Origin: an uncultured Eubacteriales bacterium
GTDB taxonomy: Bacteria > Bacillota > Clostridia > Saccharofermentanales > Saccharofermentanaceae
NCBI GenBank assembly: GCA_900314745.1
Contig: OMWK01000015.1
Location: 1-52,673, forward strand
Direction: 5' to 3'
Length of the DNA: 52,673 nt
The notes under the pieces were generated by a model. The model made no database searches and was not told the DNA's origin. It was given only the letters and a program-made list of their open reading frames with translations. Shown here piece by piece: positions 14,069 through 25,770 of the stretch (its first letter is position 1; the number at the start of each line of letters is the position of its first letter). A program made the translations under genes and the position numbers.

Positions 14069-17000
14069 ATGAAAGAAGATAGAAGGTATATTAAGACTAT
14101 CAGTATGGCTCTGGTAGCTTCGTTATTCATAGGAATGCTCCCTTGGCGTGAGCTTCGAGCCGATGCCAATACCCATGGTGAATACGATGCATATCCCTTC
14201 GAGATTACATATGAACAGAACTCCACATGGAATAACAGTACACAGGGTACGATCGAGCTTACCAATACATCCGAGTATAGCGTAACTTCATGGTCACTTG
14301 AGATAGACTATTTTGAGGATGTTACATTAAGTAATATCTGGAATGTTACAGGAAGCGTTTCTGATGGAAATGTAATCGTTGACGGTAGTTCAGAGATTGA
14401 GCCCGGACAGACGTTTACGTTTGGACTCGTAGTTGACGGTGAAGACAGTAATCCTGTCGCTCCTATAGATATAAATACTACACAGTATATTTCTGATGAG
14501 CCGGAGATAACTCCTACACCTGAACCGACTCCCGAGATAACCGGAGAGCCTACAATTTCTCCGGAAATAACTGAAGAACCTTCTGTATCACCAACGATTA
14601 CAGAGACCCCGACTCTTACCGACACCCCCACACTAACAGTAACGCCTACTCCCGTTGAAGATGAACAGGAAATCTTCCCGTATGCGATATTCTCTGGAAG
14701 TACAACGGACGATTTTTCTTTCAGAGGTTGGAAGAGCGATATCTTAGGCGATGTCTATTCAGGAAGGGATTTCCTGTATCAGGGCTCAGAACTGTATATG
14801 GAAGGTTATGCCAGAACCGTAGGTACAGTACAGCCGGCAGGATGGATAACCGACATGACAGGTGCCGAAGAGGGGATAGACCCTATCGAAATGCCTGATT
14901 GGTCAGAGTCGATACTTGCTAAGTACGATCTGATGCCGACTATTGCGCCTGATGCTTTTGATACCCAGGATTCTATCCTGGCTAATGGTTTCTACTACAC
15001 AGAAGACAGCATAACAATTAACGGAACTTCATTTACAGGCGATGCTGTAATCGTAGCAAGAGGAGATATTACATATAACGTAAATTCTTTGACCGCAGAT
15101 GAAGAAGCTACCGGAAGGATACTTCTGTACTCCGAAGAGGGTAATATCACTATCAACGGATCAAGGATAGAAGTAAACGGCATTTTGTATGCTCCTCAGG
15201 GACGAGTCTCGATAAACGCATATAATACGACCATTAACGGAAGGATAATCGCAAACTGTTTTTCTTATAATGGTTCCATACTAAATGTCTATTCAGATCC
15301 TTCTGATCTGCAGCTTGTAGATGATCTTCCCGCAGTAGATGTAACAGCATCTGCAAATCAAGTGTTTATTGGCGATTACGCTTATTTCACTATAGATATC
15401 CCTGAAGACAATGTATTTGATATCCAGTACAGACTTAACGGGGAGACAGTATATGTAGATGAACCCACGGACGAAGACGCTCTTTCTACATTCAATCTAA
15501 TTACCGACACAGAAGGCACTTATACATTGGAAGCATATGTAGTCTTGGCATATGGAGAATTTGTCTTAGACAGTGATTATATAAGTGTTCTTTCACCAAC
15601 TACACCAACTGAAGAACCTACACCTACAGGAGAGCCTACTGTAACACCCACGGCCGAGCCAACAGCTGAGCCGACGGCAACTCCGACATCTGAACCTACT
15701 GAAACACCGACTCCAACATCTACACCAACATCTACACCAACATCTACACCAACGTCTACACCTACAAGCACGCCTACTGCGACTCCTACTCCGACTGTAA
15801 CGGATACTCCCACACCTACAGGGGAGATAACGGGAATCCCTTCTCCTACGGCAACGGTAACTCCTACGAGCACTCCGAGCCCTACACCGATACCGCAGGA
15901 TTCTGAAAGCTATTATGTATTCTCACAGGGAGATACACTGATATGCGGATATCAGAACCCGTTTATGCCCGAACAGTGGCGTTTGTATCAGGCTGCTTCA
16001 ATGACCGATACGGAATTGACGCTGCATAATGGAATACTGTCCGGTAATGCATCTGCTGTATATAGCGGGGAACGGTCTTTTTGCCCTGACTATTCACTAT
16101 CAGGCCGGTTTACGGTCACTATAGATCAGGCATATCGCCTCGAAGGTCACGATAACACTTTGGAGTTCAGACTCGGGTCATCTGACGAGAATCTGAGCAT
16201 CGTTGTAAACCCTATAAGCGGACAGATAAGTCTTATTGTAAATGGAGATCGATCCAATCCTATCTGTACAGGAGTTTTTACGGAGATTACCGAGAGAGGT
16301 ACATATAACGATATCTGGTACGATTACGATGGACAGACGCACACATTCAGTGTATATGCTGCCAAGTATTCTGTTTTGGGAAGTGCAACAAGACCTGATG
16401 TACCCGTTCTTTCATGTGAGATCGATCTGTCGGAGGTGTTTGCCGACTCGGAAAGTTTCGGCTGGGATTTTGTATGGGACTATTGGTTTAATTCATATTG
16501 TGTAATTCGAGGTGTAGAGGTAGATCCGTATCCTGCGATCCATCTGCATGAGATCACACCTACTCCTACACCTACAACAGATCCGCTATATGATGAGTTT
16601 GTTCCGTTGTCTCAAGGTGACAGCATATATGGTTATGAAGACCGGTTCGTCGAAGATTCATGGAACTTTATAGGCGAATCTCATTATATTGATGGTAGCA
16701 GCTTGTCTTTGTCGGATAATCAGAACAACTCCGTCAACGGAAGCACATTCATGTCCTTCCCGGAAGATGTCGGAGAAGACTATGAATTCTATACAAGATT
16801 CACGTTCTCAAGAACAAGCGGTGTCGAGAATGGCTTTGCTTTTGTAATAGAACCGAATAACAGGGATGTTGGATTCTATGGGAACAACGGCTATAACATG
16901 CACCAGAACAGCGTTATCGTGGAGTTCGACTTTGATCCTCAGACAGGATACAACAGATTTAATGAATTTGGTGACTTTGCAGCATACGATGAAAGCAATT

Positions 17001-20000
17001 CACATGTAGCGATAATCCTTAACGGTAATGAAGAATTGCATTATGCCGTCGCTGACTATCCTGCTATGAGATCTTTGGATAAGATCACAGATGCGTGGGT
17101 GGACTACGATGGTGAGACTCTGTCCGTATATGTATGCACGATCAATCAGTTCGGACATATATATAAGTATGAGGAGCCGCTTATATCTCTTGATATAGAC
17201 CTTGAAGACTTCTTCGGTGGTGAGACAGATCTTTATATGGGCTTTGTTTCCCGTGATGCGGATAATAACGCGGATCTCATACTCCATGGATTTGAGATAG
17301 CACAGGAACCATTTACGACACTCCTGCCGTATGAATACCCTCTCGAAGATCAGGACAGATATCAGATCCTGTCAATGGGAGATGCCTCTTACGGGTATGA
17401 AAGACGCTTTAACAGAAATGAATGGACCGGTTCAGTTAGCAGCATTCAGGAAAACAGGATCAGGCTCAACTCACTGTTGGTAAACAGTAGCTGTGTATAT
17501 ACCAATAACGCGATCGAATTCTCTCCTGACTATTCATTCAGCGGAAGATTTACATATACGACTGAATGTGAGATAAACAGCACGAACTGTACAAATCTGA
17601 CCTTCTATAACCCGGATCTCGGTGTGAACGGCGGATCGTTTACTATACACATTGATATTACTCCGACTGGCGGACACTATTGGAGAGACGCATATGGACA
17701 GGGCGAGTGGCAGTATGGTACAGAACCTTCGGAATCGTCTATAGGAATATACCTAAACGGGGATGGCTATAGAGAGTACTGTTATGCGGAGTATCTTGGA
17801 TTCAGGGATTCAGGAAGTGTACACGAGATCTGGTTCGAGTACGATGGTACTGATAAGATACTATATGTATATGTAGCGCCTTATGACGAGAACGGCAATG
17901 TTCAAAGGCCGTCTGCGCCGACGCTGATGCTCAATATCGATCTGGCAGAATTGTTTGGCGGAAGTCACAGATTCGATATAGAGTTAAGTGATGAAGGTGG
18001 TTGGGATCCGGCAAGCTTTATCTATAGGGGCATAGAGGTAGATCCGTACCCTGCGATCCACGGAAATCATGTAAACGATATCGAGTTGATATCGCCATCG
18101 GAGAACAGTTCTTTTGCTGTTGGCGAGAGCATAGATGTATTTGGACGGATCAACAGCACTGAGGCTGACTCTGTTAGTGTCGTGCTTTCTGATGAGAACG
18201 ATATGGAAGTCTTTAATGAGACTACAGTCCCCAATTCAGTGTTTGCGACCATTACCACTATAAACACTGAAGATGTTGATCCCGGAGAATACACATTAAC
18301 AGTATCTATTTCAGATGAAGGATCTGTAATCACATCTGAGATCAGGCATATATCGATAACAGAAGATACTGTTATCGATGCAGATATAACAGACTACACT
18401 CTTACTACGGCCGGGATGGATATCCTGGGTGTGATCGATATTACAGAAAACTCAGAATATGTGCTGTATAGACATAACACCAATGATGCCTACTGGTCGG
18501 TAGTATCGACAGGGGAAGGTAATGTAGATAATGCAAGTTTGGGCTTTATTGATATCGAGGATCTTCCTAATAACCATGTGGAATTAAGACTCGTGATCAC
18601 TCTTGAAAGCGGAAGAGTAGTTACAGTTTATAAGACATTTGAATATGATTTGTACAGTCTTTTTAACCCTGCTACACCAACACCTACTCCGACATCCGAT
18701 TATACGGACGATGAACTGTTCGTAGACATATTTGACGATCAGGACGGCGAGGAGATTACATTCTTCACGGATATCTTAGGAACAGTAAGCGGTTCTGAAC
18801 TTCAGTGCTATACATTCGAGATGTACCCTGTAGATTCGGAAGAAGCTGTTCTTTCCGTGACCGATTATTCTTCTGTAGAAGACGGAACTTTGGGTACGAT
18901 AGATCCGACGCTTCTCATGAACGGCTTCTATAAGGTTGTAGTAACAGCCTATGCGTCAGGAGGAGAAGTATCTGATGAGATAATCGTGCTTGTAACAGGA
19001 CAGGCCAAGGTAGGTAATTTCACGATATCCTTCCTTGATATGACGCTTCCTGTAGCTGGACTCCCTGTAGAGATCTACAGGACTTACGACAGCAGGCAAA
19101 GGACACAACAGGGCGACTTCGGCTATGGCTGGGATATGTCTGTAGGCGGCCCTTCTATATCGATAAGCACAGATCTTGGAGAAGAATGGTTTACTGAAAG
19201 CAGAAGAGAAATGGGCATTCCGATGTACTATTTCTCGCAAGTTCACCCGCATGAGGTATATATCGATTGGGGTAACGGCAATTCAGAAGTGTTCAGGTTA
19301 GTGCTCGATCCCGAAAGAATGGTAAGTAATTCCAACTGGATGGGAATATCGGCATCATTCGTTAATGACAGTGGAACGTCTGACACGCTTGAGATACTCG
19401 ATGAGCATACCAATCTGACGTTTGCAGATAACAGTCTGTATACCGAGGATCTGTTAAGATTTGAGCCTCAGACCTTCCTTCTTACAAGATACGATGGCAT
19501 AAAGTTCTATTTCAATGCGATATTCGGTCTTTATAAGATTGAGGATACTTATGGCAGAACGATCGAGATCACTGAAGACGGGATTTTGTATTCAGACGGA
19601 AGCTCTATCGATTTTGTAAGAAATGCAGACGGACAGATAACATCTATAGAGGACGGACTCGGAAATGAGGTTGTTTATACCTATAACGAGAACGGTGATC
19701 TTATAAGTGTTGTAGATACTGCAGGATATACAACAACTTTTACTTACGATGACAGCCATTACATCACGGATATCACTGCAGATAACGGAGTCCGTATAGC
19801 GAGAAACGAGTACGACGAAGACGGAAGACTTGTAGCGACAATAGACGCTGATGGAAGAAGACTGGAATTCGATCACGATCTTAACGACAGGACAGAGGTT
19901 ACGACAGACAGACTCGGATACAATACTATCTATGTTTACGACGAGCGAGGTAATGTAACAAGCGTCACAGATGCTTTGGGCAGAACGACAACGTATACCT

Positions 20001-23000
20001 ACGATGATAGAGGTAACAAGACATCCGAGACAAGACCGGACGGAACTACATTCACATATTCCTACGACCATGACGGCAATCTTCTGACAGCTAACGATGG
20101 TAACGGCAGATCTATTGTAAGTGACTATGGCTCTCATGGAGAATTATTGACCATGTCCGCCATGGGCGTTGCAGAGCTTACCATGGCCTACGATGAGCAT
20201 GGAAATCTTCTGTCCGCTACAGATTCATCGGGTAATACACAGAATTACGGATACGATAACACGGGTAACCTTACAAGTGTAACCGACAGTCTTGGTTCTT
20301 TGATGAACATGACCTATGACAGCAATGGTCACGTAACGAGCATTACTAATGCAGAGGGACAGGTAACCAACTTCTCTTACGACAATGAGGGAAGATTAGT
20401 ATCGAGGACGATAACATATCAGGGTCAGACATTAACCGATACATATTCGTACGATGAGGCGAACAGAGTAACGGGCATAACCTATGCAAACGGGAATACT
20501 GTTTCATATACCTATAACCAGGCAGGAGATGTAACGTCTTCTACTGACAGTCAGGGTAGAACTGTAAGTTATACATACGACGTCTACGGTAATCTTACAC
20601 GCATAGATTATCCTGACGGGACACACGAAAGCTTCACATACGACGCAGAAGGAAGAAACCTTACGGCAACCGACAGAATGGGCAGGACGGCCACATTCAC
20701 ATACGATGCTGTCGACAATCTTTTGTCAAAGACATATGCCAATGGTGCTACTGAAAGTTACACATACGATGTCTGTGACAGAGTTATTTCTTCAACAAAT
20801 TTATATGGTGGTATTTCTTCTTATGGTTACGATTACTTGGGTAGAAACGTCTCGGTTACAGATCCGCTGGGCAATACTACGACATATACTTATAACGATA
20901 GGGGCAATGTCGCAAGCGTAACAGATGCCTTAAACAATACATACACATTCATTTACGACAATAACGGTAATCAGACATCTGTCACATATCCGAATGGTTC
21001 AACATTCAGCAACACATACGATGTAAGGGGCAGAATGACCTCACAAAGTGATGCGTACGGGAATACGACAACGTACTCTTACGACGATATGGACAGGCTT
21101 GTATCGGTTACAGATGCTCTTAACGGTACATGGACTTATGCGTACGATTCCATGGGTAATCTTTTGTCCGTTACTGATGCCAACGGTAATGCGACAACCT
21201 ATACCTACGACCTTAATGGTCAGGTCACATCTGTTACTAATGCAGCCGGAAATACATCGACTACTACATACGATCAGTATGGCAGAGTAGTATCTTCAAG
21301 TGACTTTGGCGGAATTTTTACTGAATATACCTACGACTCCATGGATAGAGTAGCTACGGCTACTACAGCAGGTGAGACAACATCTTATACCTACGAGGCT
21401 GTCGGGAATCTTGTAAGTGTAGTTGATCCTACGGGGACTATAACGTATTCCTACAATGCTGACGGATATCTGGCCTCTGTTACTAATGCAAGAGGCGAAG
21501 TTATTACTTATAGCTATAACGAGGGTGGACAGGTAGAAAGCATCTCGATCGACGGGCAGACGATCTCCTATGGTTACGACAACATGGGCAGATTGATCTC
21601 TGTAACCGATTCCGAAGGCACAACATCTTATACTTACGATGCAGTAGGCAACAGGATAAGCACAACATATCCGAACGGAGTCGTAACAACATATGGATAC
21701 AACAGCATAAATGCACTTGTAAGTGAGATTACGACTGATTCGGAAGAAAATGTCTTGGCAAGTTACGAGTACACGATAGGAGCTAACGGAGAAAGACTAT
21801 CCTGTACAGAGCTTGGAAGAACCGTCGAATACGCTTATGATGCCCTTGAAAGACTTACATCTGAGACTGTAACAGTAGGATCTGCAGTATCTGTTACAAC
21901 ATATACCTACGACAGTAACTCTAATCGTCTTTCCATGACAAGAGACGGCGAAGTAACTAATTATACCTACAACAGCCTTAACCAGATCACACAGGCGGGA
22001 TATGTTTCTTATACATGGGATAACGCAGGTAATCTTGTAAGTCAGAGCAGAAATGGTGTTATAGCAGCAACATATACTTACGACTGCCATAACCGAATGA
22101 TCTCTGCGAATGTAAACAACATATCCGGAAATATCGTTGAATCCTATACTTACGATTACCTTGGCAACAGAACAAGTAAGACTACAAACGGAGAGACAAC
22201 CTATTTCACAACTGATCTGTCCACAGGCTACAGTCAGGTACTGAAGGCTGAAAGTTCATCCGAGACAATCTACTACACCAGAGGTTTTGAGCTTATCTCC
22301 AGAAGATCAGGTCAGGATGCACATTACTATCTGTTCGATGGCGGTATGTCTGTAAGGGGACTTACAGATGAATCGGGTGTAGTAACAGACACATTCGTAT
22401 TTGATGCATTTGGTAACGAGGTAGCAAGAACCGGAAATACAGATAACTCCTACGGCTTCCAGGGTGAAGAGAAGGATGCAACAGGCCTGTATTACTTAAG
22501 AGCCAGATACATGGATCCTTCTACAGGTACATTTACATCAATGGATACATATGCAGGTTCGCTGTCAGATCCGATGAGTCTGCACAAGTATCTGTTCGCG
22601 AATTCCAATCCTGTGAAGTATTGTGATCCGAGTGGACATTTCTCATTGATTGAGATGAGTGCGGTGATGGGAATTATGGGATCAGTGCTTTGTGCAAGCA
22701 CTTATTACATAATTGGTGAATATAATCATGTTGAAAAAGATGGTGCATATTATGCAGGTTTAGTTATTTGCTTTATTGTAGGCGCTGTTATAGGAGCTGT
22801 TGCCGGTTACTATTTCCTATATATGTATGGCATTATAGCCAATTCTATTATGCTTCGCTTGATATGCTATATTACTTTGTTGATAGGTGGAATATGTTCA
22901 GCTGAACTAAGTCGTATGGCTGAAGAGACTAATAATGATTTACTAGCAGCAATTTATGCTTATATTGGATGGTTATCAATTTTATATGGATTGCTTGGTA

Positions 23001-23371
23001 TAATTGATGACGGAAGCACTGCGCTGTCTGATAATAAAAGAGGCGGAATAGATACAAGGTCTAATAGTAGTGATTCAGTTAGACCAGAAGCAGGGCTCAC
23101 CGGAAGTAGAAAGCATGGAGTAAACTGGACGGAAGGCCCAGCTAGAGCTCGCAGTACAGGAAACCCACAAGGTCAGTGGGCAGAATCTGATTTGGAATAT
23201 GCAACAAATATGGCCAATTCCTTAGAACCGGGACAGAGCGCATATTTTGATTTACCAGAAGGATCTGAATCAATCGTACATATGCCTGATGGATCTGTAG
23301 TTAATGCTAATAGTATTTGGGTAAGAAATAATGGAACTGGAACATGGCATGGTTATCCATTAGTGAGATAA
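14069..23371 (+). CDS. Giant secreted RHS/YD-repeat candidate polymorphic toxin
   Basis: A 3100-residue protein. Approximate order: signal peptide (1-33); carbohydrate-binding type-2-like domain (42-130); Thr/Pro linker (147-198); beta-rich domain (204-421); long Thr/Pro/Glu linker (509-609); three related lectin-like domains (611-828, 841-1084, 1090-1331), the first and third ending in VDPYPAIH; Ig-like region (1333-1530); short TP linker; a pre-RHS domain of DUF6531 type (from 1645, [20 protein letters not shown]); dozens of YD repeats (about 1858-2700); RHS core ([19 protein letters not shown], about 2810-2857); four hydrophobic helices (2863-2978); and a variable C-terminal domain (3008-3100). 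This is the plan of a contact-dependent toxin that is Sec-exported and cell-wall- or glycan-targeted. The toxin activity is not identified. Confidence 0.88.
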   Translation: MKEDRRYIKTISMALVASLFIGMLPWRELRADANTHGEYDAYPFEITYEQNSTWNNSTQGTIELTNTSEYSVTSWSLEIDYFEDVTLSNIWNVTGSVSDGNVIVDGSSEIEPGQTFTFGLVVDGEDSNPVAPIDINTTQYISDEPEITPTPEPTPEITGEPTISPEITEEPSVSPTITETPTLTDTPTLTVTPTPVEDEQEIFPYAIFSGSTTDDFSFRGWKSDILGDVYSGRDFLYQGSELYMEGYARTVGTVQPAGWITDMTGAEEGIDPIEMPDWSESILAKYDLMPTIAPDAFDTQDSILANGFYYTEDSITINGTSFTGDAVIVARGDITYNVNSLTADEEATGRILLYSEEGNITINGSRIEVNGILYAPQGRVSINAYNTTINGRIIANCFSYNGSILNVYSDPSDLQLVDDLPAVDVTASANQVFIGDYAYFTIDIPEDNVFDIQYRLNGETVYVDEPTDEDALSTFNLITDTEGTYTLEAYVVLAYGEFVLDSDYISVLSPTTPTEEPTPTGEPTVTPTAEPTAEPTATPTSEPTETPTPTSTPTSTPTSTPTSTPTSTPTATPTPTVTDTPTPTGEITGIPSPTATVTPTSTPSPTPIPQDSESYYVFSQGDTLICGYQNPFMPEQWRLYQAASMTDTELTLHNGILSGNASAVYSGERSFCPDYSLSGRFTVTIDQAYRLEGHDNTLEFRLGSSDENLSIVVNPISGQISLIVNGDRSNPICTGVFTEITERGTYNDIWYDYDGQTHTFSVYAAKYSVLGSATRPDVPVLSCEIDLSEVFADSESFGWDFVWDYWFNSYCVIRGVEVDPYPAIHLHEITPTPTPTTDPLYDEFVPLSQGDSIYGYEDRFVEDSWNFIGESHYIDGSSLSLSDNQNNSVNGSTFMSFPEDVGEDYEFYTRFTFSRTSGVENGFAFVIEPNNRDVGFYGNNGYNMHQNSVIVEFDFDPQTGYNRFNEFGDFAAYDESNSHVAIILNGNEELHYAVADYPAMRSLDKITDAWVDYDGETLSVYVCTINQFGHIYKYEEPLISLDIDLEDFFGGETDLYMGFVSRDADNNADLILHGFEIAQEPFTTLLPYEYPLEDQDRYQILSMGDASYGYERRFNRNEWTGSVSSIQENRIRLNSLLVNSSCVYTNNAIEFSPDYSFSGRFTYTTECEINSTNCTNLTFYNPDLGVNGGSFTIHIDITPTGGHYWRDAYGQGEWQYGTEPSESSIGIYLNGDGYREYCYAEYLGFRDSGSVHEIWFEYDGTDKILYVYVAPYDENGNVQRPSAPTLMLNIDLAELFGGSHRFDIELSDEGGWDPASFIYRGIEVDPYPAIHGNHVNDIELISPSENSSFAVGESIDVFGRINSTEADSVSVVLSDENDMEVFNETTVPNSVFATITTINTEDVDPGEYTLTVSISDEGSVITSEIRHISITEDTVIDADITDYTLTTAGMDILGVIDITENSEYVLYRHNTNDAYWSVVSTGEGNVDNASLGFIDIEDLPNNHVELRLVITLESGRVVTVYKTFEYDLYSLFNPATPTPTPTSDYTDDELFVDIFDDQDGEEITFFTDILGTVSGSELQCYTFEMYPVDSEEAVLSVTDYSSVEDGTLGTIDPTLLMNGFYKVVVTAYASGGEVSDEIIVLVTGQAKVGNFTISFLDMTLPVAGLPVEIYRTYDSRQRTQQGDFGYGWDMSVGGPSISISTDLGEEWFTESRREMGIPMYYFSQVHPHEVYIDWGNGNSEVFRLVLDPERMVSNSNWMGISASFVNDSGTSDTLEILDEHTNLTFADNSLYTEDLLRFEPQTFLLTRYDGIKFYFNAIFGLYKIEDTYGRTIEITEDGILYSDGSSIDFVRNADGQITSIEDGLGNEVVYTYNENGDLISVVDTAGYTTTFTYDDSHYITDITADNGVRIARNEYDEDGRLVATIDADGRRLEFDHDLNDRTEVTTDRLGYNTIYVYDERGNVTSVTDALGRTTTYTYDDRGNKTSETRPDGTTFTYSYDHDGNLLTANDGNGRSIVSDYGSHGELLTMSAMGVAELTMAYDEHGNLLSATDSSGNTQNYGYDNTGNLTSVTDSLGSLMNMTYDSNGHVTSITNAEGQVTNFSYDNEGRLVSRTITYQGQTLTDTYSYDEANRVTGITYANGNTVSYTYNQAGDVTSSTDSQGRTVSYTYDVYGNLTRIDYPDGTHESFTYDAEGRNLTATDRMGRTATFTYDAVDNLLSKTYANGATESYTYDVCDRVISSTNLYGGISSYGYDYLGRNVSVTDPLGNTTTYTYNDRGNVASVTDALNNTYTFIYDNNGNQTSVTYPNGSTFSNTYDVRGRMTSQSDAYGNTTTYSYDDMDRLVSVTDALNGTWTYAYDSMGNLLSVTDANGNATTYTYDLNGQVTSVTNAAGNTSTTTYDQYGRVVSSSDFGGIFTEYTYDSMDRVATATTAGETTSYTYEAVGNLVSVVDPTGTITYSYNADGYLASVTNARGEVITYSYNEGGQVESISIDGQTISYGYDNMGRLISVTDSEGTTSYTYDAVGNRISTTYPNGVVTTYGYNSINALVSEITTDSEENVLASYEYTIGANGERLSCTELGRTVEYAYDALERLTSETVTVGSAVSVTTYTYDSNSNRLSMTRDGEVTNYTYNSLNQITQAGYVSYTWDNAGNLVSQSRNGVIAATYTYDCHNRMISANVNNISGNIVESYTYDYLGNRTSKTTNGETTYFTTDLSTGYSQVLKAESSSETIYYTRGFELISRRSGQDAHYYLFDGGMSVRGLTDESGVVTDTFVFDAFGNEVARTGNTDNSYGFQGEEKDATGLYYLRARYMDPSTGTFTSMDTYAGSLSDPMSLHKYLFANSNPVKYCDPSGHFSLIEMSAVMGIMGSVLCASTYYIIGEYNHVEKDGAYYAGLVICFIVGAVIGAVAGYYFLYMYGIIANSIMLRLICYITLLIGGICSAELSRMAEETNNDLLAAIYAYIGWLSILYGLLGIIDDGSTALSDNKRGGIDTRSNSSDSVRPEAGLTGSRKHGVNWTEGPARARSTGNPQGQWAESDLEYATNMANSLEPGQSAYFDLPEGSESIVHMPDGSVVNANSIWVRNNGTGTWHGYPLVR
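15714..15761 (+). repeat. Four 12-bp tandem repeats in the Thr/Pro linker
   Basis: Four copies of CAACATCTACAC (the last with one A-to-G change) encode TSTP repeats. Because the unit is 12 bp, copy-number slippage would keep the frame and only change linker length. Confidence 0.9.
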
Positions 23372-23443
23372 AAAATAATTTAAATTTACATCAGTGGTTG
23401 GAGTTGGTCGACTTTATTGGTAAAAAAATATATCGAGGTGCTT

Positions 23444-23977
23444 ATGTCATATAGTATTCAATCAAGTAATCCGAAATTCATAATAAGTAAGTGTGTTTTA
23501 TCTAATAGCAGTCTTGATGAGGCAATAGAGCAGTTTTTTCCTCTGAATACAGAAGTTGCTATTATGAATTGGAATCACATTCCTATACCGTTATCGTACA
23601 AATACGATATCAGTTATATGATAATGGACGTTTTAGGATTGATTGAATTGCTACAGAATAGTAATAGAGGAAATATGGTTATATCTTGGTTGCCAGATAC
23701 GTTTCGTAGTGATTGGAATATAAAATGGGATAACGGTTTAATCACTATTGTATCAAACTGGGAGTGTACTACAGGACATATAGAATATATTTTAAATGAA
23801 AATAACGTTGTTACTGTCACAGTAGATAAGTTTATTGTCGAATGGAAAAGTATATTAGAAACTATAGTTAATTGTTTAAATAATAATAATTGCAACGAAT
23901 TCAATGTAGTAGGGTTTAATACTTTAATTAGAATATACAATAGAATAAATGGTTACGGCGTATTGTATCGTGATTAA
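23444..23977 (+). CDS. Candidate immunity protein for the RHS toxin
   Basis: A 177-residue acidic, cytoplasmic-looking protein with no signal peptide or membrane helix and no family I can name. Residues include a W-rich middle (WNIKWDNGLITIVSNWE) and end GYGVLYRD. It starts 72 bases after the toxin stop; ATG 23444 is chosen over TTG 23417 because of CGAGGTG about six bases upstream. The immunity role is inferred from position directly downstream of the toxin tip and from the shared AT-rich composition, which sets both apart from the rest of the RHS gene. Confidence 0.65.
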   Translation: MSYSIQSSNPKFIISKCVLSNSSLDEAIEQFFPLNTEVAIMNWNHIPIPLSYKYDISYMIMDVLGLIELLQNSNRGNMVISWLPDTFRSDWNIKWDNGLITIVSNWECTTGHIEYILNENNVVTVTVDKFIVEWKSILETIVNCLNNNNCNEFNVVGFNTLIRIYNRINGYGVLYRD

Positions 23978-24237
23978 TGAACTACGAGTGATTGTGTCAA
24001 TAATCTTTCGCAAATTCATTAGCAGGCCATCGGTTTCTTGTTAATTCTCTTCTTTTTCTTTATGTTTCTGTAATTACCAATCGTTAATGCGCCCAGCGCT
24101 TATTCTGCGATGGATCAAATAACAAATAGAGTTATTGAAAGATTTGAAGATAGAGAGCTTTATGAAGGCTATTGATTTAGAATCAGTAATAAGATGATCA
24201 AAGATAAAGATTATGTTGTTGTAAGGAGTGACGAACT
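23978..24237 (+). other. Non-coding gap with a short orphan reading frame
   Basis: No convincing gene. A frame without a ribosome site runs from about 24075 to 24173 and ends NRVIERFEDRELYEGY before a stop. It reads like the tail of a lost gene, possibly an older immunity or cargo gene, but the family is not recognised. No terminator was found. Confidence 0.35.
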
Positions 24238-24861
24238 GTGCGTATTGAGAAAATCGATATTCCATTGATACTTCCGCAGCCAATGCCGGATAGATCGTCA
24301 TACTACGGTGAAGATGAGAAACAGAGTTTCTTTTCGAAGCTGTTCAAGAAAAAGGAAGTTCCCGAGAAATCGTTTTACGAGGAACGCATAGAAGAGATCG
24401 GTTACGATGTGCTATATAGCGAGCTTAACAACAGTCCTTTGATATATCATGTCAGGAATACTGCTTATGACAAAGCAGTTATTCTTACTGAAAACTACCT
24501 TATCCTGACGGGACAGGAGATATTCCGGTTAGAACGTATATCGAAATATATGATATGCAATCTGGGGCATATGCCTTGGGAGCAGTACGCCGTAGATCGT
24601 GGCATAGATACACCATATGATCCGTCATATACCAGCGAGTTTGAGGGCGAAGAAGAGTATGAACTGGAGCGCTTTAAAATACGACTTATAATCGTGGATG
24701 AATACGGCATGAGATTTATTTACGATTTCTATATGGAAGCCGCAGATAGGCGGGATTTTCATAAGCAGCTCTCTGACAGATGTGACGGCGTTGACTTTAC
24801 AAGAAATGATGTTTTAAATGGTACTTTTGAAGATGATGATATGATGACAGGATGGATATGA
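24238..24861 (+). CDS. Hypothetical PH-like-domain protein
   Basis: A 207-residue protein starting at GTG 24238, chosen because AAGGAG lies about 11 bases upstream. Residues 1-60 are charged and Pro-rich. Residues about 75-190 alternate beta strands and end in a helix (VILTENYLILTGQEIFRLE to YMEAADRRDFHKQL), resembling a bacterial PH-like fold. No membrane segment. It is part of the island cargo. It could be an accessory immunity-type protein, but there is no direct evidence. Its stop codon abuts the convergent membrane protein gene without a single spacer base. Confidence 0.65.
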   Translation: MRIEKIDIPLILPQPMPDRSSYYGEDEKQSFFSKLFKKKEVPEKSFYEERIEEIGYDVLYSELNNSPLIYHVRNTAYDKAVILTENYLILTGQEIFRLERISKYMICNLGHMPWEQYAVDRGIDTPYDPSYTSEFEGEEEYELERFKIRLIIVDEYGMRFIYDFYMEAADRRDFHKQLSDRCDGVDFTRNDVLNGTFEDDDMMTGWI

Positions 24862-25446
24862 TCACGTATTTTTTGTTAAGTAATGGTCCATCCACATGAA
24901 AGGCCGCCCGTCAAGCTTGGTATCGTATCTTACAATGATTCCGTGACTGCCGACAGACGCCCTGTTATAATCAAATGAATCTATTCTATACATCCTGTAA
25001 TCGTTATCATTTTCCTGGTTAGAAGCAATGACTTTTACTTTAATGTAGTAAGTATACCTAGTGCCGCCACGAGTGCGTGCCTTGTATATTTCTTTGGAGA
25101 CGACACTTGTATCGGTAACAACAAAATGCCCTTCGTCTGTCCATTTGGGTTTAAGAATAAACTTTGGAAATATAATGCTCAGATATACAACAGCTGGAAG
25201 TATAAAAAGTAAAGCTATGACAAACCAAGATTCGTTCTCCTTATTTATGCCTCCTCCAAGAATAAATACTGCTATAGAAACCACAGATAAGAATACAACA
25301 GTTATAATCGAAATCTTTATAGTCGATTTATGATAGTCGGCATCGATGTGAACGAGCCCGGATACAAATTTTATTTCCTCATTATCCGGCTTTCTCCACA
25401 TGCTTTCATATGATTCTTCTGACATATCAATTTGTTCATTAATCAT
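24862..25446 (-). CDS. Two-helix membrane protein of unknown function
   Basis: A 194-residue protein with two adjacent membrane helices (IKISIITVVFLSVVSIAVFI and WFVIALLFILPAVVYLSIIF) followed by a soluble beta-rich domain (VVTDTSVVSKEIYKAR to FMWMDHYLTKN) that ends the protein. Not identified. The longest frame begins at 25572, but TATAAT sits six bases before ATG 25446, so the start is placed there and the mRNA is predicted leaderless. It is convergent with the PH-like gene and divergent from the hydrolase gene. Confidence 0.65.
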   Translation of the reverse strand: MINEQIDMSEESYESMWRKPDNEEIKFVSGLVHIDADYHKSTIKISIITVVFLSVVSIAVFILGGGINKENESWFVIALLFILPAVVYLSIIFPKFILKPKWTDEGHFVVTDTSVVSKEIYKARTRGGTRYTYYIKVKVIASNQENDNDYRMYRIDSFDYNRASVGSHGIIVRYDTKLDGRPFMWMDHYLTKNT

Positions 25447-25452
25447 ATCCAG

Positions 25453-25461
25453 ATTATAGCA
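25453..25461 (-). promoter_or_regulatory. Extended -10 promoter of the two-helix membrane protein (leaderless)
   Basis: The minus strand reads TGCTATAAT, with exactly six bases (CTGGAT) to the ATG at 25446. No ribosome site is present. Confidence 0.6.
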
Positions 25462-25650
25462 AATTGAGTACCTGGTCATATTAGTTGTTGGTTTCCCTAT
25501 GTAATAAATTTTGTGGTTTAAATTTGGTTTAAGCCATGTCTTAAGCATATGACTGTTTCTCGAAATGAACAATGATTACCAATATGATCGGATAGTTAAA
25601 TTATCAGTCTGTTCTTCTTTGGAGTTTTCATTTCATTAACAAAAGTCCTC

Positions 25651-25678
25651 TTGAAAATCGCATACTTCGTGATATGAT
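25651..25678 (+). promoter_or_regulatory. Promoter of the alpha/beta hydrolase gene
   Basis: TTGAAA (25651-25656), 16-base spacer, TATGAT (25673-25678), with a leader of about 85 bases ending in TGGAGGA. Confidence 0.7.
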
Positions 25679-25770
25679 GTATATCGTGACGAGTAGTATT
25701 ACGTTATGAGAGGCATGCAAGATGGTGTCTTTGCAGAATCTTGAAGGGAGTAACATGGAGGAATCGTAAA

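Larger units (their letters stand above)
25447..25770. other. Divergent intergenic region
   Basis: 324 bp between the divergent starts at 25446 (-) and 25771 (+). It holds the two promoters listed separately and an AT-rich stretch. No further gene or RNA was recognised. Confidence 0.6.

Noticed and set aside
15577..15873. Minus-strand Val/Gly repeat frame
   Set aside because: It is the reverse reading of the Thr/Pro linker; composition alone explains it.
19592..20137. Minus-strand open frame of 181 codons opposite the YD repeats
   Set aside because: It is a by-product of the repetitive codons of the RHS gene; it has no ribosome site, promoter or recognisable domain.
19640..22170. Regular short repeats suggestive of CRISPR or satellite DNA
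   Set aside because: The repeats are imperfect, coding and in frame (YD repeats); no spacers or cas genes.
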